Below, one piece after another: positions 1 through 7,696 of a stretch of 24,902 nucleotides of DNA; position 1 is the first letter of the stretch, and the number at the start of each line of letters is the position of its first letter. Position numbers and translations under genes: made by a program. Source of the DNA: Firmicutes bacterium UBA5454 (GTDB lineage: Bacteria > Bacillota > Clostridia > Caldicoprobacterales > DTU083); assembly GCA_002426555.1 (NCBI GenBank), contig DIQU01000101.1:1-24902 (forward strand), written 5' to 3'. The notes under the pieces are model-generated. The model was not told the origin of the DNA and searched no databases. It worked only from the letters and a program-made list of their open reading frames with translations.

Positions 1-49
1 GGAAGTTACTTTTTCAATTCACCGAAAAAAGCAAAGATTGCTTTTACAC

Positions 50-78
50 TTTAAATAGCTAAATGATTATAGTATAAT
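50..78 (+). promoter_or_regulatory. Putative promoter of serC-serA
   Basis: A perfect -10 hexamer TATAAT lies at 73-78 with a weak -35 (TTTAAA, 50-55) at 17-bp spacing. It is followed by a T-rich leader of about 75 nt before serC. The -10 is convincing and the -35 is poor, so the exact promoter is inferred. I see no riboswitch or T-box in the short visible leader. Confidence 0.45.
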
Positions 79-158
79 GAAACCTGGATTTTTTTATAAT
101 AAGTGAAGTATAGAACTTTTTTTTTAATTTTTTTATATATAATAGGGAGGCTTTTCTA

Positions 159-1241
159 ATGGAAAGGGTTTACAATTTTTCAGCAGGTCCATCAGCACTG
201 CCACTGACCGTATTGGAGGAAGCTGGAGATCAAATGACCAACGCCAACGGATGTGGAATGTCAGTCATGGAAATGAGCCATAGAACCAAAATGTTTTTGG
301 ATATCTACAATGAAGCAGAAAGCTTGCTTCGACAATTGATGGATATTCCCGAAAATTACAAGGTTCTGTTTCTGCAAGGTGGTGCTTCCACCCAGTTTTC
401 CATGGTACCCCTCAATTTATTCACAGACAGCAGGAAGGCAGATTATGTGAATACAGGTATGTGGTCAAAGAAAGCAATTGCTGAAGCTAAACGCTATGGT
501 TTTATCAACGTCGTCGCTTCGTCTGAAGATTCTACCTTCAATTATATCCCCGATTTGGACGAGTCACTGTTTTCCAAAGACGCAGACTACTTCCATATTA
601 CAATGAATAACACCATTTATGGAACCCGATTTACAGAATTACCGGATACAGGTTCAGTTCCTCTGGTAACAGATGCCTCTTCCTGTATTCTTTCCGAAGT
701 ATATGACGTACAAAAATTTGGCATAATCTACGCCGGTGCTCAAAAAAATGTGGGACCTGCCGGCTTAACTCTGGTTATTATACATGAGGACTTAATCGGT
801 AATGCCATGGAATACACACCTACCATGCTCAACTATCAGATACATTCAGAAAACGACTCCATGTACAATACACCCCCTACTTTTGCCATATATATAGCTA
901 TGTTGGTGTTCCGCTGGTTAAGGAAACAAGGCGGTATTCCCGAAATGGAAAAACTGAATATTGAAAAAGCAAGTCTGTTGTACAATTTTATAGACGAATC
1001 CGAGCTGTTCCATGGTACTGTTGTACCGAAAGACCGTTCTTTGATGAATGTACCCTTCCTGCTTCCGTCTGAAGAACTTAACCGGAAATTTATCAAGGAA
1101 GCCAGGGATGCAGGATTGGTGAATCTGGCAGGACATCGTTCCGTAGGCGGTATGCGGGCCAGTATCTACAACCCTATGCCAATTGAAGGAGTAAAGGCTC
1201 TGGTAGGCTTTATGAAGAAATTTGAATTGAACAACAAGTGA
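159..1241 (+). CDS. serC: Phosphoserine aminotransferase
   Basis: PLP enzyme (360 aa, normal family length) that transaminates 3-phosphohydroxypyruvate with glutamate to give 3-phosphoserine, the second step of serine synthesis; cytosolic. The N-terminus has the family signature NFSAGPSALP. The PLP-binding lysine is K196 in the GAQKNVGPAG motif, and the C-terminus carries the HRSVGGMRAS substrate-binding segment. The ATG is preceded by AGGGAGG at good spacing. serA follows 27 nt downstream, so the two are almost certainly co-transcribed. They supply the first two steps of the pathway; no phosphoserine phosphatase (serB) gene is seen in the window. Identification is by clear family motifs. Confidence 0.96.
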   Translation: MERVYNFSAGPSALPLTVLEEAGDQMTNANGCGMSVMEMSHRTKMFLDIYNEAESLLRQLMDIPENYKVLFLQGGASTQFSMVPLNLFTDSRKADYVNTGMWSKKAIAEAKRYGFINVVASSEDSTFNYIPDLDESLFSKDADYFHITMNNTIYGTRFTELPDTGSVPLVTDASSCILSEVYDVQKFGIIYAGAQKNVGPAGLTLVIIHEDLIGNAMEYTPTMLNYQIHSENDSMYNTPPTFAIYIAMLVFRWLRKQGGIPEMEKLNIEKASLLYNFIDESELFHGTVVPKDRSLMNVPFLLPSEELNRKFIKEARDAGLVNLAGHRSVGGMRASIYNPMPIEGVKALVGFMKKFELNNK

Positions 1242-1268
1242 TTGAACATTATTAGGAGGCTTTCAACA

Positions 1269-2435
1269 ATGTATAATATTAAGCTGCTGAACAATATTTC
1301 AGATATCATATATACACAACTTACACCGGATACTTTTCAAATAACAGAAGACTTGGAGAATGCACATGGTGTTATGGTTCGCAGTGCCAACATGCGTGAT
1401 ATGGAGCTGCCTTCCAAGCTCTTGGGTATCGCTCGATGCGGCGCTGGTGTCAATAACATTCCTTTGGATAAATGCACTAAGCAGGGTATTGTTGTTTTTA
1501 ACACACCAGGTGCAAATGCCAATGCGGTAAAGGAATTGGTTTTGGCATCTCTGTTTCTGACTTCCAGGAAAATATATGAAGGTATTGAATGGGTTAAAAC
1601 ATTGAAAGATAAGGGAAATGATATACCCAAGCTCATTGAAAAGGGCAAGTCTGCTTTTACAGGTCCGGAAGTTACCGGAAAAAAGCTGGGCGTGATTGGT
1701 CTGGGTGCGATTGGAGCCTTGGTAGCCAATGATGCCCATGGTATTGGCATGGATGTAACCGGATACGATCCTTTCATTTCTGTAAAAGCTGCCTGGAGCT
1801 TGTCCCGTGCTGTTCATAGGGCTGACAGTCTGGAAAGCTTACTGGCAGAATCAGATTATATCAGCATTCATATACCTTTGACCCCGGAGACATATGATTA
1901 CATTGACAAAAAGGCTTTCTCCAAAATGAAAAAAGGTGCTCGCCTGCTGAATTTCTCCAGGGGAGAGTTGGTAAACACAGAAGATTTATTGGCAGCTGTC
2001 GATGATGGCATCGTTAGCGTCTACGCTACTGATTTCCCCAACGAACAAATGCTGGATAACGAGAATGTAATACCAATCCCCCACCTGGGTGCATCAACAC
2101 CGGAGTCTGAAGACAATTGCGCTTTAATGGCTTCCAATCAACTGCAAACTTATATAGAAACAGGAAATATCATAAACTCGGTGAACTTTCCCCATTGTGA
2201 GATGCCAAAGCTGGAACATCTGCGTATTACAGTTGCCCATCAGAATGTCCCCAATATGGTAAGTCAGATCACTTCACATTTGGCTGACAGCAATATAAAC
2301 ATTGCCAATATGATGAATAAAAGCAAGGGCAATACAGCTTACACTATTATTGACATAGATGGTGAGGCTCCATCTGAACTACTGCAATCCATACTGGATA
2401 TCGATGGTGTAATTAAAGTTCGTGTGCTTCCGTAA
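1269..2435 (+). CDS. serA: D-3-phosphoglycerate dehydrogenase (ACT-domain type)
   Basis: NAD-dependent oxidation of 3-phosphoglycerate to 3-phosphohydroxypyruvate, the committed step of serine synthesis. The 388-aa product has the D-2-hydroxyacid dehydrogenase layout. The nucleotide-binding loop is GVIGLGAIG, the catalytic Arg lies in NFSRGELV and the catalytic His in PHLGASTPE. A C-terminal ACT-like domain (last ~75 residues) usually senses serine. A TTG at 1242 would add nine residues, but AGGAGG at 1254-1259 sits correctly for the ATG at 1269, so that start is chosen. It is the second gene of the serC-serA operon and ends before a strong terminator. The short form lacks the extra middle domain of long SerA proteins. 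Feedback control by serine is a family expectation, not something seen here. Confidence 0.95.
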   Translation: MYNIKLLNNISDIIYTQLTPDTFQITEDLENAHGVMVRSANMRDMELPSKLLGIARCGAGVNNIPLDKCTKQGIVVFNTPGANANAVKELVLASLFLTSRKIYEGIEWVKTLKDKGNDIPKLIEKGKSAFTGPEVTGKKLGVIGLGAIGALVANDAHGIGMDVTGYDPFISVKAAWSLSRAVHRADSLESLLAESDYISIHIPLTPETYDYIDKKAFSKMKKGARLLNFSRGELVNTEDLLAAVDDGIVSVYATDFPNEQMLDNENVIPIPHLGASTPESEDNCALMASNQLQTYIETGNIINSVNFPHCEMPKLEHLRITVAHQNVPNMVSQITSHLADSNINIANMMNKSKGNTAYTIIDIDGEAPSELLQSILDIDGVIKVRVLP

Positions 2436-2463
2436 AATAGGTTTCATTCTTTCTGTAAATAGG

Positions 2464-2492
2464 AAGGCTGCAGGTCAAGCTGCAGCCTTTTT
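2464..2492 (+). terminator. Intrinsic terminator of serC-serA
   Basis: A 10-bp perfect stem (AAGGCTGCAG / CTGCAGCCTT) with a 6-nt loop runs straight into a run of five T. It ends the serC-serA transcript. The opposite strand lacks a comparable T-run, so it should act mainly on the plus strand although the next gene converges on it. Confidence 0.93.
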
Positions 2493-2516
2493 GTAATTTT
2501 CTTGCGAGATTAACAA

Positions 2517-3503
2517 TCAGCCCTTGAAAATGGGTTCCAGGATGATATTGTCATAAAGAGTATAATTCTTGTCTGTGATTCTTTTCACCAAAGTCTCTGC
2601 AGCTACTTCTCCTATTTTTTGTGCAGGCTGAATTATTGAAGGAATGTTTATATTTATTAAACCTGTTTTGTCCACCGCGTCAAAACATACAACATACAAA
2701 TCATCAGGTATCAGCAGGCCCTTGTCCTGTGCAGCTCTTATAGCACCATATGCCAGGTAGTTGTTTGCAGCCAGTACGGCATCCGGTCTTTTTCGACGAT
2801 TTAACATAGACGCCATCATATTGTAGCCGCTTTCGATTCGGAAATCCCCAACACCAATGAATTGTTGATTAATTGTCATATCATGGGACTTCATGGCATT
2901 CTCCCAGCCTTGCAGCCTTTTTACTGCTGATGTTTCATGCAGGCTGCCTGTCAGTACAGCTATATCTTCATATCCTTGCTGAATCAAGTGAGCAGTTAAA
3001 TCATAGGCAGCTCTTTCATTGTCTATGGTAACATAATTGAAATCCAAATCTACATCGGGCAGATTATCTACAAAAACCACAGGCATATCATCGGTGATTA
3101 TATTTTCAAAATAATCCTTTTCCTTACATACAGTTGCTAGAATAACCCCGTCAACCTGTTTTTGAACCAACAGATTCATATATTCCTGCTCCATTTTTTG
3201 ATCATAGTCGCTATTGCACAAAATGGTCAGGTAGTTGTCTTCTTTAGCTGCCGTAGCAGCCCCTTTTGTAAGCAAATTGAAAAAATTATTGGATAGATCT
3301 GGAACAATGACAGCGATAGTCATGCTGTTTTGGTAGCGCAGGCTTCTGGCAATTTCATTTGGACGATACTGTAGCTCTTCGACCGCTTCCAGCACTCTTT
3401 TTCTTGTCTCATCTTTTACCCTGTCTTTCCCATTTATAACACGTGATACTGTAGATACAGAAATACCCAGGTGTTCTGCTATGTCAACCAGCCTTACAGT
3501 CAT
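2517..3503 (-). CDS. LacI-family transcriptional regulator (last gene of the creatinase/creatininase-like operon)
   Basis: A 328-aa DNA-binding repressor. The N-terminal LacI helix-turn-helix (about residues 4-25, DIAEHLGISVSTVSRVING) is followed by the hinge helix (RPNEIARSLR) and a periplasmic-binding-protein-like sensor domain from about residue 60. The effector cannot be read from sequence. The gene lies 48 bp downstream of the creatininase-family gene on the same strand, so it is probably the third gene of that operon. It may repress the operon through the palindromic operator at 5574-5593, although the LacI gene on the other side is an equal candidate. The ATG has a moderate GGCAGGAT ribosome binding site. 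Confidence 0.92.
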   Translation of the reverse strand: MTVRLVDIAEHLGISVSTVSRVINGKDRVKDETRKRVLEAVEELQYRPNEIARSLRYQNSMTIAVIVPDLSNNFFNLLTKGAATAAKEDNYLTILCNSDYDQKMEQEYMNLLVQKQVDGVILATVCKEKDYFENIITDDMPVVFVDNLPDVDLDFNYVTIDNERAAYDLTAHLIQQGYEDIAVLTGSLHETSAVKRLQGWENAMKSHDMTINQQFIGVGDFRIESGYNMMASMLNRRKRPDAVLAANNYLAYGAIRAAQDKGLLIPDDLYVVCFDAVDKTGLININIPSIIQPAQKIGEVAAETLVKRITDKNYTLYDNIILEPIFKG

Positions 3504-3551
3504 GATCTATCCTGCCTTTATGTATAATATTTCTTGTTTTTCCGATTAATA

Positions 3552-4286
3552 CTATTTAATTTTTTGTACAAGGTCAGCCAGGCAAAGCTTTATCATTTCT
3601 TCCCCAAGTTCCGGAGAAGAATCCACAGCTTCCTGGATAAACCATTCATTACTGTCTTTCACACGGTCAAGTTTTACAGTTTCGGGATATAAGGCACTTA
3701 ATATGGAGCACTCATATTTACCTGCATGGTCATAACCGGTAGCAGCCTGTACTTCCCTGCTCATGACAGGTAGTATGGTAATCCAATCCCATGGATTATC
3801 ATTCCCATCCAATTCCTCATAAAACTCCTGATTGGTGTTGTCACCCCACCATCCCATGCCTCGCTTTTCCTCCAGATACTGGAAGGTAAGCTTCTTAGCT
3901 GCCTTCATACAGCTTAAAGTCATAGGAAGCAGAGTTTCCTGCTCATATTGATGATGTATAAGCAGGTAGATATTCTGCCATCCTCCATACAGAAAGGATT
4001 TGAGTATGTGATAAATGTTCTGTTCAAAGATATCCACATCCACATGAACCGTACCCTTTTCCGGACCTGCTACCGCCCAGCTGGAAGGTCCATACCAGAC
4101 AGGTGGTGCTATTACCATATCCTTTTCTTTTTCCAGCCTTTCCAAAATCCCCTGCGCTATTAAAGTATCGCAGCCATATGAACAATGAGGTCCATGATAC
4201 TCAATGGTACCTACAGGTATTATAAGTGGAACTCTGTTTTCTTTAGCCTTCTCTATTTCTCTGGGAAATTGTTTTTCAAGTCTCAT
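3552..4286 (-). CDS. Creatininase-family amidohydrolase-like protein with an altered metal-ligand site
   Basis: A 244-aa protein of the creatininase fold (metal-dependent C-N hydrolases: creatininase, MftE, FAPy deformylase). The first metal motif is intact: E29, H31 and D40 in PVGTIEYHGPHCSYGCD match the E/H/D ligands of creatininase. The usual NGH(G/Y)(G/E)N motif appears as HHQYEQ at 111-116, so by my alignment the ligand His becomes Q113 while E115 is kept. A DHAGKYECS segment matches the family DHAG-ETS motif. It lies 19 bp downstream of the M24/creatinase-like gene, so the two are translated from one mRNA. Substrate unknown; creatinine or another cyclic amide is only a guess. The Gln replacement needs a structural alignment, since H111 or H112 could shift into place. 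Confidence 0.82.
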   Translation of the reverse strand: MRLEKQFPREIEKAKENRVPLIIPVGTIEYHGPHCSYGCDTLIAQGILERLEKEKDMVIAPPVWYGPSSWAVAGPEKGTVHVDVDIFEQNIYHILKSFLYGGWQNIYLLIHHQYEQETLLPMTLSCMKAAKKLTFQYLEEKRGMGWWGDNTNQEFYEELDGNDNPWDWITILPVMSREVQAATGYDHAGKYECSILSALYPETVKLDRVKDSNEWFIQEAVDSSPELGEEMIKLCLADLVQKIK

Positions 4287-4305
4287 TCAAAATCCTTCTC
4301 TCTAA

Positions 4306-5475
4306 TTAAAAATCAAGTTCATAGATTTCGCCAATAGGCTTGCACAAACTCTCACAACCATCCTCTGTTACTACAATACCTTTTTCCCAACGCAAACCAA
4401 AAGTGCTGCCTGATACAAAGGTATCCACCTGGAAAGTCATATTGGGAGCCAGCTTGTACGGAGATGAGGTTTCCATCCAGGGAGCCTCTACTTCTATCAT
4501 GCCTGTACCGTGGCATGGACCATATACAAAGTTGTCCTTATAGCCTCTGGCTGCAAACAAATCATAGTATCCCTGTGCAATGTCTCTGGCTGGTACACCT
4601 GCTTTAATCTGTTTCTCTGTCCAAATATGCGCCTCAAGGCCGAACTCTACCAATTCACGTTTTTCATCCGTTAACTTGCCAATACATACGGGAATACCGA
4701 TACTGGGCGAATATCCGTCAACCTTGGCAGACAGGTTAAGTTGAACTAAGTCGCCTTTTCCGATCAGCCGATAGGAAGGCCTGGATATCGCGTGTCTTGT
4801 GGAAGCCTCGCTGAACACATACATGGGCAGCCCTTCGTACTCCGCTCCATTTTCATAGATAACCCTTTGTGCAATTCCTACCATGGATAATTCGCTGACC
4901 CCGGGTCTGAGGTATTTTAGAACTTCGTCGATAGCCAGCTCTACAATTCGGAAGCCTTCACGCATACAAGCCAGTTCGTTTTCCGATTTTATACTCCTCA
5001 GGTTAACCATGATATCCTTTACTTCGATGATTTCAGCATTTGGATATTCTTCCCTTAAGCTTTCCATCATTACTGCATTGGTATCAAGAAAGCTGCCAAT
5101 TCCGATTCTAATGTTGCTGCCGCTTACTCCCATGTCATTGAATACATCACGGAAGGTATTAGGCTTAAATTCCGGATAGGATGGATCTGCTGATTCACGA
5201 TATGCAAGGAGGGGATAGATTTTGTCGATTTTACTGACATCAGATGCGAAAATAATACACTCGGGGCCTACAAGAAGAGATGCCTTGCCGTCAGGTGTAA
5301 TTGCAACGCCTGCTCTTTCAAACAAGGGCCAAAATCCACTGAAATAACGTGCATTGGCATAGTCTGCCTCGTTGGAGTTTACAAGAAAAACGTCCAGTTC
5401 CTTTTCGGCTGCCAGCTTTGCTGCTCTCTTTATCCTGTCTTGATACTCACTGTCGGGTATTCTGATTCTACTCAT
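4306..5475 (-). CDS. Creatinase/Xaa-Pro dipeptidase (M24, pita-bread fold) family protein, probably not a metallopeptidase
   Basis: A 389-aa protein with an N-terminal creatinase-type domain (about 1-160) and a C-terminal M24 pita-bread domain (about 165-389). The canonical metal ligands of M24 peptidases are D, D, H, E, E. Here the aligned positions are N247 (in VQLNLSA), S258 (in GYSPSIG), H322 (in PCHGTG), D351 and E364, so both Asp ligands are gone and one Glu is Asp. Creatinase is a known metal-free member of this fold, and a creatininase-family gene follows 19 bp downstream. A metal-independent amidinohydrolase-like role is therefore more plausible than peptidase activity, but the substrate is unknown. 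ATG with AGGAGG; first gene of a three-gene operon behind a strong promoter with an operator. Confidence 0.82.
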   Translation of the reverse strand: MSRIRIPDSEYQDRIKRAAKLAAEKELDVFLVNSNEADYANARYFSGFWPLFERAGVAITPDGKASLLVGPECIIFASDVSKIDKIYPLLAYRESADPSYPEFKPNTFRDVFNDMGVSGSNIRIGIGSFLDTNAVMMESLREEYPNAEIIEVKDIMVNLRSIKSENELACMREGFRIVELAIDEVLKYLRPGVSELSMVGIAQRVIYENGAEYEGLPMYVFSEASTRHAISRPSYRLIGKGDLVQLNLSAKVDGYSPSIGIPVCIGKLTDEKRELVEFGLEAHIWTEKQIKAGVPARDIAQGYYDLFAARGYKDNFVYGPCHGTGMIEVEAPWMETSSPYKLAPNMTFQVDTFVSGSTFGLRWEKGIVVTEDGCESLCKPIGEIYELDF

Positions 5476-5573
5476 GTGAATCCTCCTATTTTTATTTTAT
5501 TTTATAATTTCGATAAACATTGTTGACAGATTGATAATTTTCGGCTATTCCTATAAAATTATGTCACGCATTA

Positions 5574-5593
5574 TTGTAAAAACGTTATTACAA
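5574..5593. promoter_or_regulatory. LacI-type operator overlapping the transcription start
   Basis: A 20-bp near-perfect palindrome with a central CG: halves TTGTAAAAAC and GTTATTACAA differ from symmetry at a single base pair. On the minus strand it begins 4 bp downstream of the -10 box, so it covers the start site of the M24/creatininase operon. That is the classic position for a repressor. Length, symmetry and the central CpG fit LacI-family operators. Which of the two flanking LacI proteins binds is not determined. Confidence 0.75.
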
Positions 5594-5597
5594 GTTA

Positions 5598-5626
5598 ATT
5601 ATAAATTCTGCCTGCCACAAAGTCAA
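5598..5626 (-). promoter_or_regulatory. Sigma-A promoter of the creatinase/creatininase-like operon
   Basis: Minus strand: -35 TTGACT (5621-5626), 17-bp spacer, -10 TATAAT (5598-5603). The expected start near 5591 falls inside the palindrome at 5574-5593. This leaves a leader of about 116 nt before the M24-family ATG. It is close to consensus and isolates the operon from the lacI-type gene upstream. Confidence 0.85.
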
Positions 5627-5652
5627 GCCCTTAATGAGTTTTATAATTGGTT

Positions 5653-6654
5653 TTATAATGAACCGCGCAGAAAAATTTCAGAAGGTAGAATTCGAACTCT
5701 ATCTACAGTATTATTATTCATAATATCAACCAATACTTCAGCACCTGCAAACCCCATGTCATATAAGGGAAGCTCTACCGCTGTCATACTTGGTTGGCAT
5801 AAATCATAGAAAGCAGATGTGCCCAGGGATGCCACCAGCAAATCCTCCGGAACTGCCAAGCCCAGCTCTGCTGCTGCCTTCAAAGCGTGGTAGCCAAACC
5901 GCGGGCTGCCGGCCAGTATACCCTGAGGAGGATTAGACTGTTTTAATAAATTTCTGACCATTTCATGGATTTCATCATCACGAAAAGGTCCAAGCCATAA
6001 GCCGCAATTTTGCTGTTGGTTATTTTCCACTGCCTCTTGAAAAGCTTGTAGTCTTGGGTCTGTACGCTGCTTCCAATGAGGACCGACATAAGCCATTCTA
6101 TCTGCACCTTTTTCTTTGAACAGGGCTGTAAGTTCAGGAATATAAGCTAAGTGATCCGTAGCAACTACATGAGCACCGTTGTTAGAGGCGTGAGAATCGA
6201 TAAGAACATAGGGTACTTCCTTGGCATCCAATTTTTCGCGTATGCTATCATCCAGGTCAGCAAAAGCAAATATAAACCCGTCGAGACGACTTGTATTGTA
6301 ATAACTCATAAGCTCGGTCTGGAAATGTTCTTCCTGGGTATCGAAAAGCAGAGTAATGGAGTAATTGAATTTGGACAAACCATTTTTGATTCCTTCCAGG
6401 GTTTTCATGAAGTTATAATTGGTAACACTGCGGTCTGTAATTACACCTACAGACATGGAGCGTTTTAACTTCATACCTCTGGCAATATGATTGGGATAGT
6501 AGTTTAACTTTTTTACTGCATCCCAAACTGCCTGCCTTGTTTCAGGCCGTATTTTTATGTGCTCTACATTATTCAATACATAAGAAACCGTAGCTTGAGA
6601 AACGCCGGCTTCTTTGGCAACATCCTTGCTGGAAACCCTGTTTTTACTTTGCAT
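5653..6654 (-). CDS. LacI-family transcriptional regulator (upstream of the creatinase/creatininase-like operon)
   Basis: A 333-aa LacI-family protein: helix-turn-helix at about residues 8-29 (DVAKEAGVSQATVSYVLNN), hinge helix PNHIARGMKLKRS, then a ligand-binding domain. The effector is unknown. It is transcribed in the same direction as the three-gene operon it precedes. The operon has its own promoter 27 bp beyond this gene's stop codon, so this gene is a separate unit or reads through. It is about as long as, but clearly different from, the LacI protein at the operon's other end. The paired arrangement suggests two inputs to one promoter or a divided regulon. ATG with AGGTGG; a consensus promoter lies at 6690-6718. 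Confidence 0.92.
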   Translation of the reverse strand: MQSKNRVSSKDVAKEAGVSQATVSYVLNNVEHIKIRPETRQAVWDAVKKLNYYPNHIARGMKLKRSMSVGVITDRSVTNYNFMKTLEGIKNGLSKFNYSITLLFDTQEEHFQTELMSYYNTSRLDGFIFAFADLDDSIREKLDAKEVPYVLIDSHASNNGAHVVATDHLAYIPELTALFKEKGADRMAYVGPHWKQRTDPRLQAFQEAVENNQQQNCGLWLGPFRDDEIHEMVRNLLKQSNPPQGILAGSPRFGYHALKAAAELGLAVPEDLLVASLGTSAFYDLCQPSMTAVELPLYDMGFAGAEVLVDIMNNNTVDRVRILPSEIFLRGSL

Positions 6655-6689
6655 TTAATCCACCTGACCCAAACCCTCAATACTGTTTA

Positions 6690-6718
6690 ATATTATCCTT
6701 TCCTCAATATAGTGTCAA
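6690..6718 (-). promoter_or_regulatory. Promoter of the upstream lacI-type gene
   Basis: Minus strand: perfect -35 TTGACA (6713-6718), 17-bp spacer, -10 TAATAT (6690-6695). The leader to the ATG at 6654 is about 30 nt. It is back-to-back with the promoter of the small ORF on the plus strand. Confidence 0.85.
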
Positions 6719-6722
6719 GATT

Positions 6723-6751
6723 TTGTAGAAAAAAAGGATATTATTCATAAT
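6723..6751 (+). promoter_or_regulatory. Putative promoter of the small Lys-rich ORF
   Basis: Plus strand: -35 TTGTAG (6723-6728), 17 bp, -10 CATAAT (6746-6751). The -10 overlaps a 10-bp palindrome (CATAATTATG, 6746-6755) that extends to 18 bp with one mismatched pair. The match is moderate, and assignment rests on position in front of the small gene. Confidence 0.4.
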
Positions 6752-6801
6752 TATGGATAAAATACCAGAAGTATAAAAGTCTCGCAGAAAGGAGAACAAA
6801 G

Positions 6802-6942
6802 ATGGCCAAGGATAAAAAGGAAAAGAAAAAGAAAGCAGAATATAAAGCGAAACCTGCTTTCAATAATGACCAATTGGGCGAAAATGCAACTGAACACTAT
6901 AGCAACCGATATGACAACAAACAGAGCAACAAAAAGAAATAG
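6802..6942 (+). CDS. Small lysine-rich hypothetical protein (46 aa)
   Basis: A short ORF encoding 46 residues, 13 of them Lys, beginning MAKDKKEKKKKAEYKAK and ending QSNKKK. It is very hydrophilic, with no membrane segment, Cys pair or recognised domain, and the tail half is rich in Asn, Gln and Tyr. Support for it being real: an AGAAAGGAG ribosome binding site 7 nt before the ATG, a possible promoter at 6723-6751, and placement in an otherwise empty gap. I do not recognise the family. A small nucleic-acid- or ribosome-associated basic protein would fit the composition but that is inference. A 13-bp inverted repeat begins 20 nt after the stop codon. Confidence 0.6.
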   Translation: MAKDKKEKKKKAEYKAKPAFNNDQLGENATEHYSNRYDNKQSNKKK

Positions 6943-6962
6943 GATTATGTTGTATTCCGAGT

Positions 6963-7015
6963 TCAGCGAAGAATCATGGGGCAAAATTATTACAGCAGTG
7001 TGGATTCTTCGCTGA
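6963..7015. repeat. 13-bp inverted repeat with 27-nt loop
   Basis: Arms TCAGCGAAGAATC (6963-6975) and GATTCTTCGCTGA (7003-7015) are perfectly complementary. It lies between the small ORF (+) and the exonuclease gene (-), which converge here. Neither strand has a T-run after the stem, so it is not a classic intrinsic terminator. It may still protect 3' ends or act as a weak terminator. Confidence 0.6.
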
Positions 7016-7050
7016 TGCTCAGGACAATACCGAACGATTTATACAGCATG

Positions 7051-7659
7051 CTAATTCTCATTGACCACCTGTTGCTTTTCGCTTATCTGTTCCTTTTTTA
7101 CATCACTGAACACTTCGATAAAAATTTTTGCCGAATGAATAGCATCATCCATAGCCCTATGCAGTCTTCCATCTACTTTTATATTAAGAGCTCTTAATGC
7201 ATTTTTCAAACCGACCGCCTGGCTTTTTGGAAGACCCAGAACTTTGGTACACTGTTTTTGTATATCCAGATAATTACCAAGCCATTCAAAAGGTAGTTTG
7301 TGGTAAATGCAGTTTCTCTGCAGTATTCTTACATCATTTGTGCTCCAGGTGCACAGGAGAAAATCTTTCCCGCAAAATTCCCGGAAATCGGCAATAGCAT
7401 TAGAAAAGCCGTCTCCATCTTTCAGATCTGTTGGCTTAATGCCGGTTTTCCTAATAACAATAGGACTCAGCCTGCGGTATATAACAGGCTTGACCAAACG
7501 GCTGAAGCTATCTGTAATTTCCAAATTTTCGCTAACCTTGGCTGCACCGATTTCTATGATTTCAAACGGACATAACTGATTGGGTCGAAAACGACTGTTG
7601 GGATTATATAATTTTGGTTGAGGTTGGTTGAATTCCGTATCATATACGATATAGTTCAT
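7051..7659 (-). CDS. DnaQ-like 3'-5' exonuclease (DEDDh, KapD/ERI-1-like)
   Basis: A 202-aa exonuclease-fold protein. ExoI motif: D7 and E9 in YDTEFN. ExoII region: D109 in WSTND. ExoIII: H167 and D172 in HRAMDDA. Together these give a complete DEDDh active site for two-metal cleavage of nucleic acid 3' ends. The form with a free-standing domain and YDTEFN start resembles the KapD/ERI-1-like group rather than polymerase III epsilon; substrate (RNA or DNA) is not determinable. It starts 37 nt after the ribulokinase stop on the same strand, so it may be co-transcribed, with no obvious functional link. The last ~15 residues are a charged tail (KKEQISEKQQ). ATG with an AGGAG ribosome binding site. 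Confidence 0.85.
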   Translation of the reverse strand: MNYIVYDTEFNQPQPKLYNPNSRFRPNQLCPFEIIEIGAAKVSENLEITDSFSRLVKPVIYRRLSPIVIRKTGIKPTDLKDGDGFSNAIADFREFCGKDFLLCTWSTNDVRILQRNCIYHKLPFEWLGNYLDIQKQCTKVLGLPKSQAVGLKNALRALNIKVDGRLHRAMDDAIHSAKIFIEVFSDVKKEQISEKQQVVNEN

Positions 7660-7696
7660 ATTTACTCCTGTTGTTCCAGTTAAATCTCTGTCTGGC

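Noticed and set aside
1299..1817. 172- and 146-codon minus-strand frames inside serA
   Set aside because: Shadows of the strongly conserved serA frame; no ribosome binding site and no recognisable protein features.
5574..5593. CcpA cre site
   Set aside because: The cre pattern needs TGNAA one base from the central CG; here the half-site is longer, fitting a dedicated LacI-family operator better.
6976..7197. 73-codon plus-strand frame starting inside the 13-bp inverted repeat
   Set aside because: It overlaps the 3' end of the exonuclease gene in antisense, and lacks a ribosome binding site.
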